Positions 34,901 through 42,515 of a stretch of 64,000 bases of DNA are shown in pieces. The notes under the pieces are model-generated. The model worked only from the letters and a program-made list of their open reading frames with translations, was not told where the DNA came from and did not search any database. A program made the translations under genes and the position numbers. Within the stretch, counting starts at the first letter, position 1; every line of letters begins with the position of its first letter. This DNA comes from Lacihabitans sp. CS3-21 (GTDB lineage: Bacteria > Bacteroidota > Bacteroidia > Cytophagales > Spirosomataceae): positions 1-64,000 of the forward strand of contig NZ_RJUD01000112.1 in assembly GCF_024343675.1 (NCBI RefSeq), written 5' to 3'.

Positions 34901-35419
34901 AATCCAAATCACTCCTCATCAGGTTTTTCAAGAGATTGTGCATCGTGTCATACCACCAATCCGGGTTGGCGACCTTCGACATTTAACCACAATAATTTCT
35001 ATCCATTGGTAGGTGCCCATGCCAATATTTCAAATAACTGTACCCAATGTCATGCTGGAGGGAATTTCAATAATACACCAAATCAATGCATAGGCTGTCA
35101 TCAAAAGAATTATGATGGGGCAAGTCCAAACCACCGAAATTCTGGCTTTTCGACCAATTGTTTAGAATGTCACAGCCAGAACGCTTGGAAACCTGCCACT
35201 TTTAACCACGACGCTCAGTATTTTCCAATTTATAGCGGTGAACACAAAGGCGAATGGAACAGTTGTACCGATTGCCATACGACTGCGGGAAACTTCGGTA
35301 TTTTTAGTTGCTTTAAGTGCCATGGCCAATCAAAGATGGACAAGGAACACAAAGGCGTAAATGGATATAATTACAACAGCAACTCGTGCTTGGCATGTCA
35401 TCCAAAAGGAAAAAGCTAA
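31940..35419 (+). CDS. Giant multiheme cytochrome c with 46 CxxCH motifs
   Basis: The 1159-residue protein has a signal peptide (residues 1-21, ending LQAQ) and 46 CxxCH motifs by direct count. Six are in the N-terminal part, 36 in twelve tandem three-heme units of about 75 residues, and four at the C-terminus. A typical unit reads TDCASCH, GWRPSTFNH, YPLTGAH, NCTQCH, TDCNSCH, NPNH: three CxxCH plus three conserved extra His, enough for bis-His ligation of every heme. There is no C-terminal T9SS sorting domain and no lipobox. It looks like a covalently linked heme chain for long-range electron transfer, periplasmic or on the surface. Confidence 0.93.
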   Translation: MYRLSFKIALLVMIAFGLQAQSPHGKGFKMDCAKCHDSGSWTFSEKSKFEHSSTGFTLEGQHKNIDCNACHTKLDFKSTSSNCVSCHSDMHNQTVGTDCARCHSTQSWIVENISGMHDQTSFPLVGVHKSVDCRQCHQSETNVRFNPTGQTCIDCHTKDFKSTKNPDHVKLNVSTDCATCHSTTITEWKSSTFPDHDSFYPLSGAHAAIAKDCEKCHIAGNYNNTPTECVGCHNTDFVKTANPNHSKLNLSTDCASCHTTAPGWAPATFPVHDEFYPLTGAHKVVANNCAECHKSGNYSSTPNDCNSCHNADYKASINPNHNTLNLSTDCATCHTTNTGWSPAQFTAHDQFYPLTGAHRNLSCNECHKGGNYNDTPKDCNACHKDAFTASKDPNHTAMGFSTDCSSCHSTAPGWSPSTFNHNTFYPLTGAHETIKNDCNKCHSGANYKNPSTDCNSCHSAAYASTKNPSHVTFGLSTDCASCHTTNPGWRPSTFDHSKFYPLTGAHATIASECVKCHANGVSNTSSECVSCHAAAYNSAKDPNHALMGMSKDCASCHTTNPGWSPSMFDHNKFFPLTGGHSAIARDCNKCHNGANYKNPPSDCNACHNGAYKSAANPNHAALGLSTDCATCHTTNPGWKPSSFNHNNYYPLTGAHANIANDCIKCHANGVANTPTDCNACHNGAYKATKNPDHAALSISTDCASCHTTNPGWRPSTFNHGQYYPLTGAHANIANNCTQCHKNGVSNTPTDCNGCHNNAYKSAANPNHAVLGLSTDCASCHTTNPGWRPTSFNHNNYYQLTGAHANIANNCVQCHSSGVNNTSTDCNSCHNGAYQAAKNPNHAGSGFSTDCASCHSTNPGWRPSTFNHNNIYPLTGAHANIASNCTQCHVGGNFNNTPTDCNSCHSGAYNGASNPNHSASGFSRDCASCHTTNPGWRPSTFNHNNFYPLTGAHANIASNCTQCHIGGNFNNTPTDCNSCHSGAYNSASNPNHSSSGFSRDCASCHTTNPGWRPSTFNHNNFYPLVGAHANISNNCTQCHAGGNFNNTPNQCIGCHQKNYDGASPNHRNSGFSTNCLECHSQNAWKPATFNHDAQYFPIYSGEHKGEWNSCTDCHTTAGNFGIFSCFKCHGQSKMDKEHKGVNGYNYNSNSCLACHPKGKS
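32459..35149 (+). repeat. Twelve tandem ~224-bp coding repeats (three hemes each)
   Basis: This is the DNA of the twelve three-heme units of the 46-heme cytochrome. The mean unit length is about 224 bp. The units ending at motifs 39 and 42 are nearly identical to each other, whereas the first units are clearly diverged, which points to expansion toward the 3' end and possible length variation between strains. Confidence 0.88.
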
Positions 35420-35423
35420 AACC

Positions 35424-37025
35424 ATGAAAAAAATATCATTCCTATTATGCTTCATGGTATTGAGTATTGCCAATCTATTTTCTCAAGAAAAAAAAATGGT
35501 ATTGGGTGAAGTGACTTTTGCAAATTTCAAGAATGTATATGTAAAGCTCGAGAACAACAGCCATGTAAGCTCGGGAGATACACTCTTAATTTTAGTAAAA
35601 ACAGATTGGAAAAAAGCATTGGTGGTTATTACAGTTTCTTCTAAATCGATTTTAACCACTAATTTTTCTCAAGAAAAAGTTATAATAGGAACCAAAGTAG
35701 GTTACTATCCAAAGGATGTGAAAGAAAAACCCGCTATCAAAGTTCCAGAAAAAATAATTTCTAAAGACTTAGTTGAGGAGGAAAAACCCAAAGTTGCCAT
35801 ATTGCCTATAGCCCAATCTTATAATGGTAGAATAACGGTTTCGACCAACGGGAGCATGGAGAAGTCAGAGAATAATTACAATAGGATAAGAACTTCCATG
35901 AATTTTGATGTAAAAAATATCAATGGAGGTAAATTTTCTTTTGAAAATTACATCAATTATAACCGCCGATTTGGTGTAGCGGATTCACTTCAGAATTTTA
36001 AAGAAGATTTTAAGGTGTATTCGTTATCAACTACTTATGAACATACTAACAAAACCAGTTTTTCTTTTGGTAGAAAAATGAATTTTAGAATAGCCAACAT
36101 GGGTGCCATTGATGGTTTGCAGGTAGAACATAGGTACAAATCAATTTTTATGGGTGGATTTGGTGGTTCGCGACCAGATGTTTTGAATTATGGGCTCAAT
36201 TTATCTTTGATGCAATTTGGAGCATATTTGGCCAATGAAAAGGAAAAAGGCAAAGGAATGCTTCAAACTAGTTTAGCATTTGCGGAGCAGCAATACCATG
36301 GAAAAACAGACCGGAGATTTGTGTATTTTCAACATTCCAATTCTGTTTTAGGTAATTTTAGCTTGTTTTATTCCATAGAATTGGATCTTTATCAGAATAT
36401 TGATAGCGTAAAGTCTAACCGAATTAACCTCACTAGTACTTATTTATCTCTTCGTTATAAGCCGACAAAGAAATTAAGTTTATCTTCTTCTTATGACAAC
36501 AGACGCAATGTGATTTATTATGAAACGTATCGATCTTATTTAGAACAAATCTTAAACCAAGAAACTAGGCAAGGCATTCGTTTGCAAATGAATTATAATC
36601 CTTCAAAATATGTAAGTTTCAATTTATCAGGCTTTTATAGATATCAAGAAAGTAAACCACAGCCTACAAAAAACTATGTGGCCAATGTGTTTTTCTCTCA
36701 AATTCCGGGAGTGAAGTCATCGTTAAATCTTAACTTTAACAATATGAAGACCTATTATTTTTCTGGAAACATAATTGGAGCGAGGGTAAACAAAGATTTA
36801 TTTAAAGGCAAAGTTTACACAGAGTTTAGTTACCGAAAAGTGGACTATGACTTTTTCAATGCCGAGCAACCCAATCTTAAACAGGATGTTTTAGGCGTTT
36901 CGCTCAATATTTATGGTAAAAAACGCAGCTCTATAATGCTGAACTATGAAGGCACGTTTGAGCCGAACAGCAGCTATAACAGATACTATATTACACTTTC
37001 TCAAAGATTTAAAAGCAAAAATTAA
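35424..37025 (+). CDS. Outer-membrane beta-barrel protein of the cytochrome operon
   Basis: The 533-residue product starts at MKKISFLLCF (ATG at 35424, 4 bp after the 46-heme stop), with a signal peptide ending NLFSQ. Residues about 22-110 form a small beta-rich periplasmic domain. Residues about 140-530 alternate hydrophobic and polar residues in strands typical of an outer-membrane barrel, ending RYYITLSQRFKSKN. By position it could be the barrel sheath that lets a multiheme protein cross the outer membrane, analogous in role to MtrB. I see no sequence signature of the MtrB family itself. Confidence 0.7.
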   Translation: MKKISFLLCFMVLSIANLFSQEKKMVLGEVTFANFKNVYVKLENNSHVSSGDTLLILVKTDWKKALVVITVSSKSILTTNFSQEKVIIGTKVGYYPKDVKEKPAIKVPEKIISKDLVEEEKPKVAILPIAQSYNGRITVSTNGSMEKSENNYNRIRTSMNFDVKNINGGKFSFENYINYNRRFGVADSLQNFKEDFKVYSLSTTYEHTNKTSFSFGRKMNFRIANMGAIDGLQVEHRYKSIFMGGFGGSRPDVLNYGLNLSLMQFGAYLANEKEKGKGMLQTSLAFAEQQYHGKTDRRFVYFQHSNSVLGNFSLFYSIELDLYQNIDSVKSNRINLTSTYLSLRYKPTKKLSLSSSYDNRRNVIYYETYRSYLEQILNQETRQGIRLQMNYNPSKYVSFNLSGFYRYQESKPQPTKNYVANVFFSQIPGVKSSLNLNFNNMKTYYFSGNIIGARVNKDLFKGKVYTEFSYRKVDYDFFNAEQPNLKQDVLGVSLNIYGKKRSSIMLNYEGTFEPNSSYNRYYITLSQRFKSKN

Positions 37026-37057
37026 TAATGTATTGATTTCTAAACAATTATAAAAAA

Positions 37058-37810
37058 ATGAAATATCTAAAAATAACGGCTTTGGCCTTGGCAGTGGCCA
37101 TGAGTGCATGTAAATCGAAGCCAAAAATAATAGTAGAGGAGACTACAGAAAAAAATGATATGTCTGCTTCAAGTGCTAATGTATCAACAACTGGCTTAGC
37201 TGCTACTGGAAGCGATATGCACCAAGTTACCGCATTAGAAATTCTTGAGGCAGAACGATATACTTATCTCAAAGTTAAAGAAGGTGTCAATACTTTTTGG
37301 ATTGCAACAAGTAAATTTGACGCAAAGATAGGTAACGAATATTTTTATAGGGGTGGATTGCTCAAGACTGATTTTGAGAGTGTTGAGCATAAAAAAGTCT
37401 TTGATAAGATTTATTTGGTCTCTGAAATTATCGATGCAGCTGCCCATCCAGGAAGCAATGGTGGCATGGTAAATACTCCTCCATCCGATATGAATTTTAA
37501 AGAATCCAAAAACGTAACTGGTGCTATAAAATTGAGCGAATTGATTACTCAAAAAGCCAAATACAATGGAAAGCAAGTAACAGTGTCGGGAGAAATCGTA
37601 AAAGCCAACTATGGAATTATGGGTAAAAACTGGTACCATTTGCAAGATGGTACTAAAAACGGTGGTAAAATCTGTGATTTCACGATTACTTCTGCAGAGA
37701 ATTTACCTTTAGGAGCCAATGTAGGTTTTGAAGGTAAGTTGGTTCTCAACAAAGACTTTGGGTCAGGCTACAAATACGACATATTGATGGAAGATGCAAA
37801 ACTGAAATAA
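37058..37810 (+). CDS. Lipoprotein with OB-fold-like domain
   Basis: This 250-residue lipoprotein has the lipobox AMSAC, with lipidated C18. Two related beta-rich modules follow: residues about 60-125 (YTYLKVKEGVNTFWIATS) and about 165-250 (YNGKQVTVSGEIVKANYG, NWYHLQDGT), the latter with an OB-fold appearance. I recognise the type from proteins near cytochrome genes in Bacteroidota, but no function is established. It is the last gene of the seven-gene cytochrome operon, 32 bp after the barrel gene and just before the terminator. Confidence 0.7.
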   Translation: MKYLKITALALAVAMSACKSKPKIIVEETTEKNDMSASSANVSTTGLAATGSDMHQVTALEILEAERYTYLKVKEGVNTFWIATSKFDAKIGNEYFYRGGLLKTDFESVEHKKVFDKIYLVSEIIDAAAHPGSNGGMVNTPPSDMNFKESKNVTGAIKLSELITQKAKYNGKQVTVSGEIVKANYGIMGKNWYHLQDGTKNGGKICDFTITSAENLPLGANVGFEGKLVLNKDFGSGYKYDILMEDAKLK

Positions 37811-37828
37811 ATAGTGTTTCTAAATCAA

Positions 37829-37860
37829 AACACCCCGAAATTTTAAATTTTCGGGGTGTT
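37829..37860 (+). terminator. Rho-independent terminator of the cytochrome operon
   Basis: A 12-bp perfect stem (aacaccccgaaa pairing with tttcggggtgtt) with an 8-nt loop is followed by a T-run. It lies 19 bp after the lipoprotein stop. It also faces the convergent gene ending at 37905 and may serve both strands. Confidence 0.9.
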
Positions 37861-37904
37861 TTTTATATAATTGTTGAAATTAATCTTTTTTTTGAATGCC
37901 TTTT

Positions 37905-39140
37905 TTATTTTAGTTTCAAAAATAACCCGCCGTTTAAGGATAAAACACCGCCAGCTTTTTGAAATTCTATTTCTCTAAAATTATAAGTGAGTGTTGGGTT
38001 GAACTGGAATATATACCTGTTTCTTCGGTATTGCAGACCTGTACCCAAAGTCATATTGTGAAAAATCTCTTTGCTACTTTTGGTTTGAAGCTTTTGATAT
38101 ATTTCCTCGCCTTGAACGTTGTATTCGACATTCAGCGACTGATAGTTTTTTATGTCCAAATGTGTGCCGTAATTAAACATCAGGTCCAAATTTTGCTTTA
38201 ATGGGACATAATAATTTATTTTTAAAGGCAATTCTAAAATAGTCGTTTTGATATAAATTTCATCCACATCCTCCTTAGAATTTAGCTGGGATCCATAAGT
38301 AAGCATAAAATCTCTTCCTGTCTTTAAATTAAAGTCCTTTGTTCCATTGTATTCCTTTTCTGGATTGTTATTTATCTGAATTCCAAGGCTTAGGCTCAAA
38401 GCTCTTGAAAGGAAATATTCATAAACCGACCCAAATATAAAACTGTTTTGAGAGCTGTAACCCGTTAATAAACCTAACCTAGATTCTATTTTTGGAAGTT
38501 CAAAACGTTTTTTCTTTGATGGAATGGTTTCTTCTGCAATGGCCTTTCTTTCAGGAATCAACAAAGTATCTAATTTTTCGTCTTGCTTTTCTACCAAAGC
38601 TGTATTCTCTTCAATGGACTTCAGTACTTTTTGATTGGTGTTTTCTATATTTTTTACCAACTCTTCCAATTTCTCGTTATCGGTTGAAGTTTTGGAGGTC
38701 TCTTTCACTTGCTTGTCATCAAGTTGAGATAAATAAACCTTCATGTTGCTCAGCAATTCCTCCACCTTGTTTTCAAGGGAAGCTATTTTATTTTCGTTTT
38801 GCTTGTCAGAATTTTTCGTTTGATTGTAAATGGTTTTAACAATATATACTGTGTCTTTTTGGTAAATAGTTTGGGTTTGGTTTATTGGTTCTTTTATTTC
38901 ACCAACCATGGTGTTTAAATACTCCACATCTTTTCTGACGGCGTTATTTTGAACCAAAGAATACCACAGCAATATCGTAGCCAAACTTGCGTAGGTTGGC
39001 CAGCCATATTTTTTTAGGAATACCCTCCACCATGATTTTTCGACATTAGGCTCTATCTTAGACCATAGATTTCCACTTACGGGTTTATCTATTTGGTCAA
39101 GTTTCTCTTTAATTTTTTTATTAAATAAATCTTGTTTCAT
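37905..39140 (-). CDS. Anti-sigma-like protein fused to an outer-membrane barrel
   Basis: The 411-residue protein has a cytoplasmic N-terminus of about 40 residues (MKQDLFNKKIKEKLDQ). It then has one membrane helix (residues about 45-62), a long coiled coil (about 75-195, rich in K/E/Q) and a C-terminal beta-barrel domain of the PorT-like type (about 215-411, ending GGLFLKLK). The layout could reach from cytoplasm to outer membrane. Its start lies 6 bp after the stop of the ECF sigma gene, so the N-terminus is a plausible sigma-binding region. No zinc-binding anti-sigma motif is visible. Confidence 0.7.
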   Translation of the reverse strand: MKQDLFNKKIKEKLDQIDKPVSGNLWSKIEPNVEKSWWRVFLKKYGWPTYASLATILLWYSLVQNNAVRKDVEYLNTMVGEIKEPINQTQTIYQKDTVYIVKTIYNQTKNSDKQNENKIASLENKVEELLSNMKVYLSQLDDKQVKETSKTSTDNEKLEELVKNIENTNQKVLKSIEENTALVEKQDEKLDTLLIPERKAIAEETIPSKKKRFELPKIESRLGLLTGYSSQNSFIFGSVYEYFLSRALSLSLGIQINNNPEKEYNGTKDFNLKTGRDFMLTYGSQLNSKEDVDEIYIKTTILELPLKINYYVPLKQNLDLMFNYGTHLDIKNYQSLNVEYNVQGEEIYQKLQTKSSKEIFHNMTLGTGLQYRRNRYIFQFNPTLTYNFREIEFQKAGGVLSLNGGLFLKLK

Positions 39141-39146
39141 AGGGTG

Positions 39147-39716
39147 TTATTTAAGTTCTTGTCGATTTATATATTCATTTATCCAGCCTTGTAATCTACT
39201 TTTTGCCTTGCTCAAGTTGCCTCTTACTCCGCTTTCTGTAAGACCTAGCAATATAGCAATTTCACTATTTTCGTAACCTTCTATTACCGAGAGTGAGAAG
39301 ACTGTTCTGTAAACAGGCGAAAGTTTTCTAACAAATTCTAATATCTCTTCTACGGAAAGTAGATCTAATCGGTTGGGATTAAAATCCACATTTTCGTACT
39401 TTTCTAAATCTGTAAATTCTATCTTCGAGTGGTTTTTTCTGAAATAGTCAATAGCCGAATTGACCATAACCTTATGAAACCAACCTCCAAATTCATACTG
39501 GTCGTTATATTTTTCAATATTTTTGAACACCTTCAAAAAACCGTCCATGACGATTTCTTCTGTTTCCATGTCATTGGAAGCATATTTTGAGCAAATACGC
39601 ATGGCCTTGCTCGAGTAAGTATCAAAAAGTAGTCTTTGAGAAGAGGAGGAACCCTTCCTGCAACCCTCTATCAATTCTTTTAAATTTAAGGCCTTGTTAT
39701 TTTTTTTAAATAGCAC
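39147..39716 (-). CDS. ECF-type RNA polymerase sigma factor
   Basis: The 189-residue protein has sigma-70 region 2 (residues about 25-95, with ETEEIVMDGFLKVFKNI and GGWFHKVMVNSAIDYFRK) and region 4 (about 125-180, with LSVIEGYENSEIAILL and SGVRGNLSKAKSRLQ). It is co-transcribed with the barrel-fused membrane protein that follows. The target promoters are unknown. The cytochrome operon is convergent with this pair, so adjacency alone does not prove a link. Confidence 0.92.
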   Translation of the reverse strand: MLFKKNNKALNLKELIEGCRKGSSSSQRLLFDTYSSKAMRICSKYASNDMETEEIVMDGFLKVFKNIEKYNDQYEFGGWFHKVMVNSAIDYFRKNHSKIEFTDLEKYENVDFNPNRLDLLSVEEILEFVRKLSPVYRTVFSLSVIEGYENSEIAILLGLTESGVRGNLSKAKSRLQGWINEYINRQELK

Positions 39717-40002
39717 AGGTTATACCGGGATTTGGTTTTATGGTTGCTAAAGGTAATAAATTCAATCAATATTTGCTATGGCTTTAATTTTATAGCTGCA
39801 ACCTCAAATACTACTACGTGTTTTTGATGTATCTGATTCCTGTGAATTTTTAAAAAGTAAATTTTTGTTTTAAATAATGGCTTTAAATAATGTAGAATTG
39901 GTTGAATATATTCAAACTTATCTTCGTAATAAATTCGCCTGAGGGTAGCTTTGATTGAAATATTTTTAATCACTATTTCAAGTCCAAGCCCTATTCCATC
40001 TA

Positions 40003-41136
40003 TTATTTCATTGAAATTTTCAAATATAAAAATCCCGTTAAACCAGCAATTAAAGAAGATATTAAAATGACAAATTTGGCATGGTTGATAATGGTAGGAT
40101 CACTGAAAGCCAATAAGGTGATGAATATGGACATCGTGAAACCGATACCTCCTAAAAAACCAGCACCTATGATGGATTTCCAATTGAGGTCGGCGGGTAG
40201 TTTGCAGATCCCCAAAGAAACGGCCGCAAAGCTTAACAAAAAAATACCCAGAGGCTTACCCACAATCAAGCCCAGAGCTATGCCGATGCTGTAGTTTTGC
40301 ACCAATATATCTGACACATTGTCGCCAATGGGCAGAGCCGTGTTAGCCAATGCGAACACGGGCAGAATAAAAAAGGCTACGGGTTTGTGTAGGAAGTGTT
40401 GTAAAATATAAGAGGTAGATTTTTCATTTCCATTACCAAAGGGTCTCGCGAATGCCAGTAAAACGCCCGTAATGGTGGCATGAACGCCAGAGTTTAGCAT
40501 AAAATACCACATGGCTATTCCTCCCAGTAAATAAGGAATAAGATTTCTAATTTTTAGTCGGTTAAGGATTATCAAAACGGCGAATATACCCAGTGCCGCA
40601 AATAGGTTTGTCCAAAGGATGGTTTTGGTATAAAAAATAGCAATGATGATGATGGCTCCCAAATCATCTATAACGGCCAAGGCCGTTAAAAATATTTTTA
40701 AAGACAGGGGTACTTTGTTTCCCAAAAGAGATAAAATACCCAGAGCGAAAGCAATATCGGTGGCCATAGGTATGCCTGCTCCAGATTGGCCAATGGTGCC
40801 GAATGTGAGCAATAAAAAAATACCTGCTGGAAAAATCATGCCTCCTAAGGCTCCAAAAATGGGTAACATAGCATCTTTGATGTTGGATAATTCTCCCAAA
40901 TATATTTCTCGCTCCAACTCTAAACCTATCAACAAAAAGAAGATGGTCATCAGGCCATCATTTATCCAATGGCCAAGGCTGTGGTTGGCAAATTGAAAAT
41001 GCCAAAATTCTTGATAAGAATTTGCAAAAGAAGAATTGGCCAATATCAATGAAATAAGCGTGCAAAATATGAGTATTAAACCTCCTGCTTTTTCACTCTC
41101 AAAAAAATCTTTAAATAGTTTAGTGGCTACATTCAT
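40003..41136 (-). CDS. nhaA: Na+/H+ antiporter NhaA
   Basis: The 377-residue protein has about twelve membrane helices and the NhaA signatures. These are the conserved ATDIAFALGILSLLG segment with its helix-breaking T-D, the paired aspartates of the ion-binding site in ALAVIDDLGAI, and SGVHATITGVLLA. It exchanges Na+ for protons across the inner membrane for pH and sodium homeostasis. It is a single gene with about 260 bp upstream, and its promoter was not identified. Confidence 0.95.
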   Translation of the reverse strand: MNVATKLFKDFFESEKAGGLILIFCTLISLILANSSFANSYQEFWHFQFANHSLGHWINDGLMTIFFLLIGLELEREIYLGELSNIKDAMLPIFGALGGMIFPAGIFLLLTFGTIGQSGAGIPMATDIAFALGILSLLGNKVPLSLKIFLTALAVIDDLGAIIIIAIFYTKTILWTNLFAALGIFAVLIILNRLKIRNLIPYLLGGIAMWYFMLNSGVHATITGVLLAFARPFGNGNEKSTSYILQHFLHKPVAFFILPVFALANTALPIGDNVSDILVQNYSIGIALGLIVGKPLGIFLLSFAAVSLGICKLPADLNWKSIIGAGFLGGIGFTMSIFITLLAFSDPTIINHAKFVILISSLIAGLTGFLYLKISMK

Positions 41137-41340
41137 GTTGGTTGGCTATTTATTTTATTGATTAAAATAGACTTTGATAAAGAAACTATCCTATGATGAG
41201 TTCGGTTGCTGATTCCAAATTTGAGAAAATAAACTGCTTTTCAATTCCAGCTAATCAAAAAACTCAACTTCATAATTAGCTCAAATTTAGCTCAAATTTT
41301 GAAGGAATGAACTTAAGTTATTGATTTCTTAAAACAAAAA

Positions 41341-41373
41341 AACGCTCATCCTGTAATTTACAAGTGAGCGTTT
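41341..41373 (-). terminator. Terminator of the YeeE/porin unit
   Basis: An imperfect 15-bp stem (aacgctcatcctgtaa pairing with ttacaagtgagcgtt) lies 24 bp beyond the minus-strand stop at 41397. On the minus strand it is followed by TTTTTTGTTTT. Confidence 0.8.
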
Positions 41374-41396
41374 ACATAACGTCTATTAATGGCTCG

Positions 41397-41906
41397 TTAG
41401 TTCGGCAGTCGGCCTTTTAGCAATCCGTAGGTCCAAGTGCCAGCAACAGCACTCAATAGTGTGGCTATTACCACCACATATCCGCTACCGATTTGGGCGA
41501 AAATTGGCCCAGGGCAAGCTCCTGTGATGGCCCAGCCCAATCCAAAAATCAATCCACCATAAACCTGACCCTTTTGGGATTTTTTAGGGTGAAATTCTAC
41601 TTTTTCACCAGAAACTGTTTTAATATTGAATTTTTTGATCAAAAAAACTGAAATCATTCCCACCACAACTGCACTTCCAATCACTCCATACATGTGAAAA
41701 CTCTGCAGACGAAACATCTCCTGAATGCGAAACCATGAAATGATTTCTGCTTTTACGAAAACAATCCCAAACAGAATACCTACGACCAAGTATTTAATAT
41801 TATCGGTCCAGCTTTCGGCTTTTTTCATATCGTTTGGAGCTTCACATACAAATGGCTCCGCCAGGTTTATGCTATTTTTAGGCTTTATTTCTTTTAAATT
41901 ATTCAT
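41397..41906 (-). CDS. YeeE/YedE family protein, C-terminal half type (DUF6691)
   Basis: This 169-residue membrane protein has four predicted helices. The motif GLGWAITGACPGPIFAQIGSG carries the conserved Cys used by YeeE/YedE transporters to pass thiosulfate or other sulfur compounds. Split YeeE proteins are encoded as pairs, and here the partner lies 21 bp upstream at 41928-42503. The two probably form one channel. The unit continues upstream to the porin and shares the sulfur-module promoter. Confidence 0.88.
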   Translation of the reverse strand: MNNLKEIKPKNSINLAEPFVCEAPNDMKKAESWTDNIKYLVVGILFGIVFVKAEIISWFRIQEMFRLQSFHMYGVIGSAVVVGMISVFLIKKFNIKTVSGEKVEFHPKKSQKGQVYGGLIFGLGWAITGACPGPIFAQIGSGYVVVIATLLSAVAGTWTYGLLKGRLPN

Positions 41907-41927
41907 TACTTAGTTTTTTTGAGTGTT

Positions 41928-42503
41928 TTAAAATAATCTGAAAATTATGGGCATCAATAAGTGGGTCATAGCAAATCCACCAACCATAAAGCAACAAGTA
42001 GCAATGAGAGATGGGATTTGTAAGTTAGATAGTCCCATGATGGCATGGCCAGAAGTGCAACCACCTGCATAACGGGTTCCAAAACCTACCAAAAAACCGC
42101 CAAGAATAAAGAATATGAAGCCTTTTGCCGTGAATAAGGTTTCAAGTGAGAATAAATCAGCTGGCATAAGACCTGAGAAATCTTGAATACCCAAGGCCTT
42201 AAGGTCAGCAATGGTGGCATTTGAAAGGACAAAAGTGTTTGGGTTTTCAAGGAAATTTGTAGCTAGAATTCCTCCAACGAATACCCCTAAAACGAATACA
42301 AGATTCCAAATTTCTTTTTTCCAATCGTACTTAAAAAAAGGTATGTTGGCAGGAATACAGGCCGCACATACATGTCGCAACGATGATGAGATTCCGAATG
42401 ATTTGTTGCCTATCAATAGGAGGGTGGGTACGGTAAGGCCGATCAGTGGTCCAGCCACATACCAAGGCCAAGGTTTGAGAATAGCTTCAAAAAATTGTTC
42501 CAT
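41928..42503 (-). CDS. YeeE/YedE family protein, N-terminal half type
   Basis: This 191-residue membrane protein has about five predicted helices and the signature GTRYAGGCTSGHAIMGLSNL, in which the conserved Cys is the sulfur-compound relay residue of the YeeE family. A second Cys pair occurs at RHVCAAC. It is followed by the partner half and preceded 12 bp upstream by the porin gene, suggesting uptake of a sulfur anion through the outer and inner membranes in sequence. Confidence 0.88.
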   Translation of the reverse strand: MEQFFEAILKPWPWYVAGPLIGLTVPTLLLIGNKSFGISSSLRHVCAACIPANIPFFKYDWKKEIWNLVFVLGVFVGGILATNFLENPNTFVLSNATIADLKALGIQDFSGLMPADLFSLETLFTAKGFIFFILGGFLVGFGTRYAGGCTSGHAIMGLSNLQIPSLIATCCFMVGGFAMTHLLMPIIFRLF

Positions 42504-42515
42504 TTGATTTTAATT

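Noticed and set aside
32459-35149. Non-coding tandem repeat or CRISPR-like structure.
   Set aside because: The repeat is in frame, varies mostly at synonymous or conservative positions and encodes conserved CxxCH and His residues.
30054-35419. Nitrite reductase or hydroxylamine oxidoreductase identity for the multiheme proteins.
   Set aside because: There is no CxxCK motif and no recognisable catalytic domain outside the CxxCH repeats.
35424-37025. True MtrB/PioB homologue.
   Set aside because: The barrel character is visible but I see no MtrB signature. The analogy rests on gene position only.
24148-37810. Genomic island or prophage carrying the cytochrome genes.
   Set aside because: No integrase, tRNA boundary, direct repeats or composition change is apparent at its edges.
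39776-39973. 65-residue minus-strand ORF between the sigma factor and nhaA.
   Set aside because: Low-complexity AT-rich composition, no signal or known motif, no terminator or promoter arrangement.
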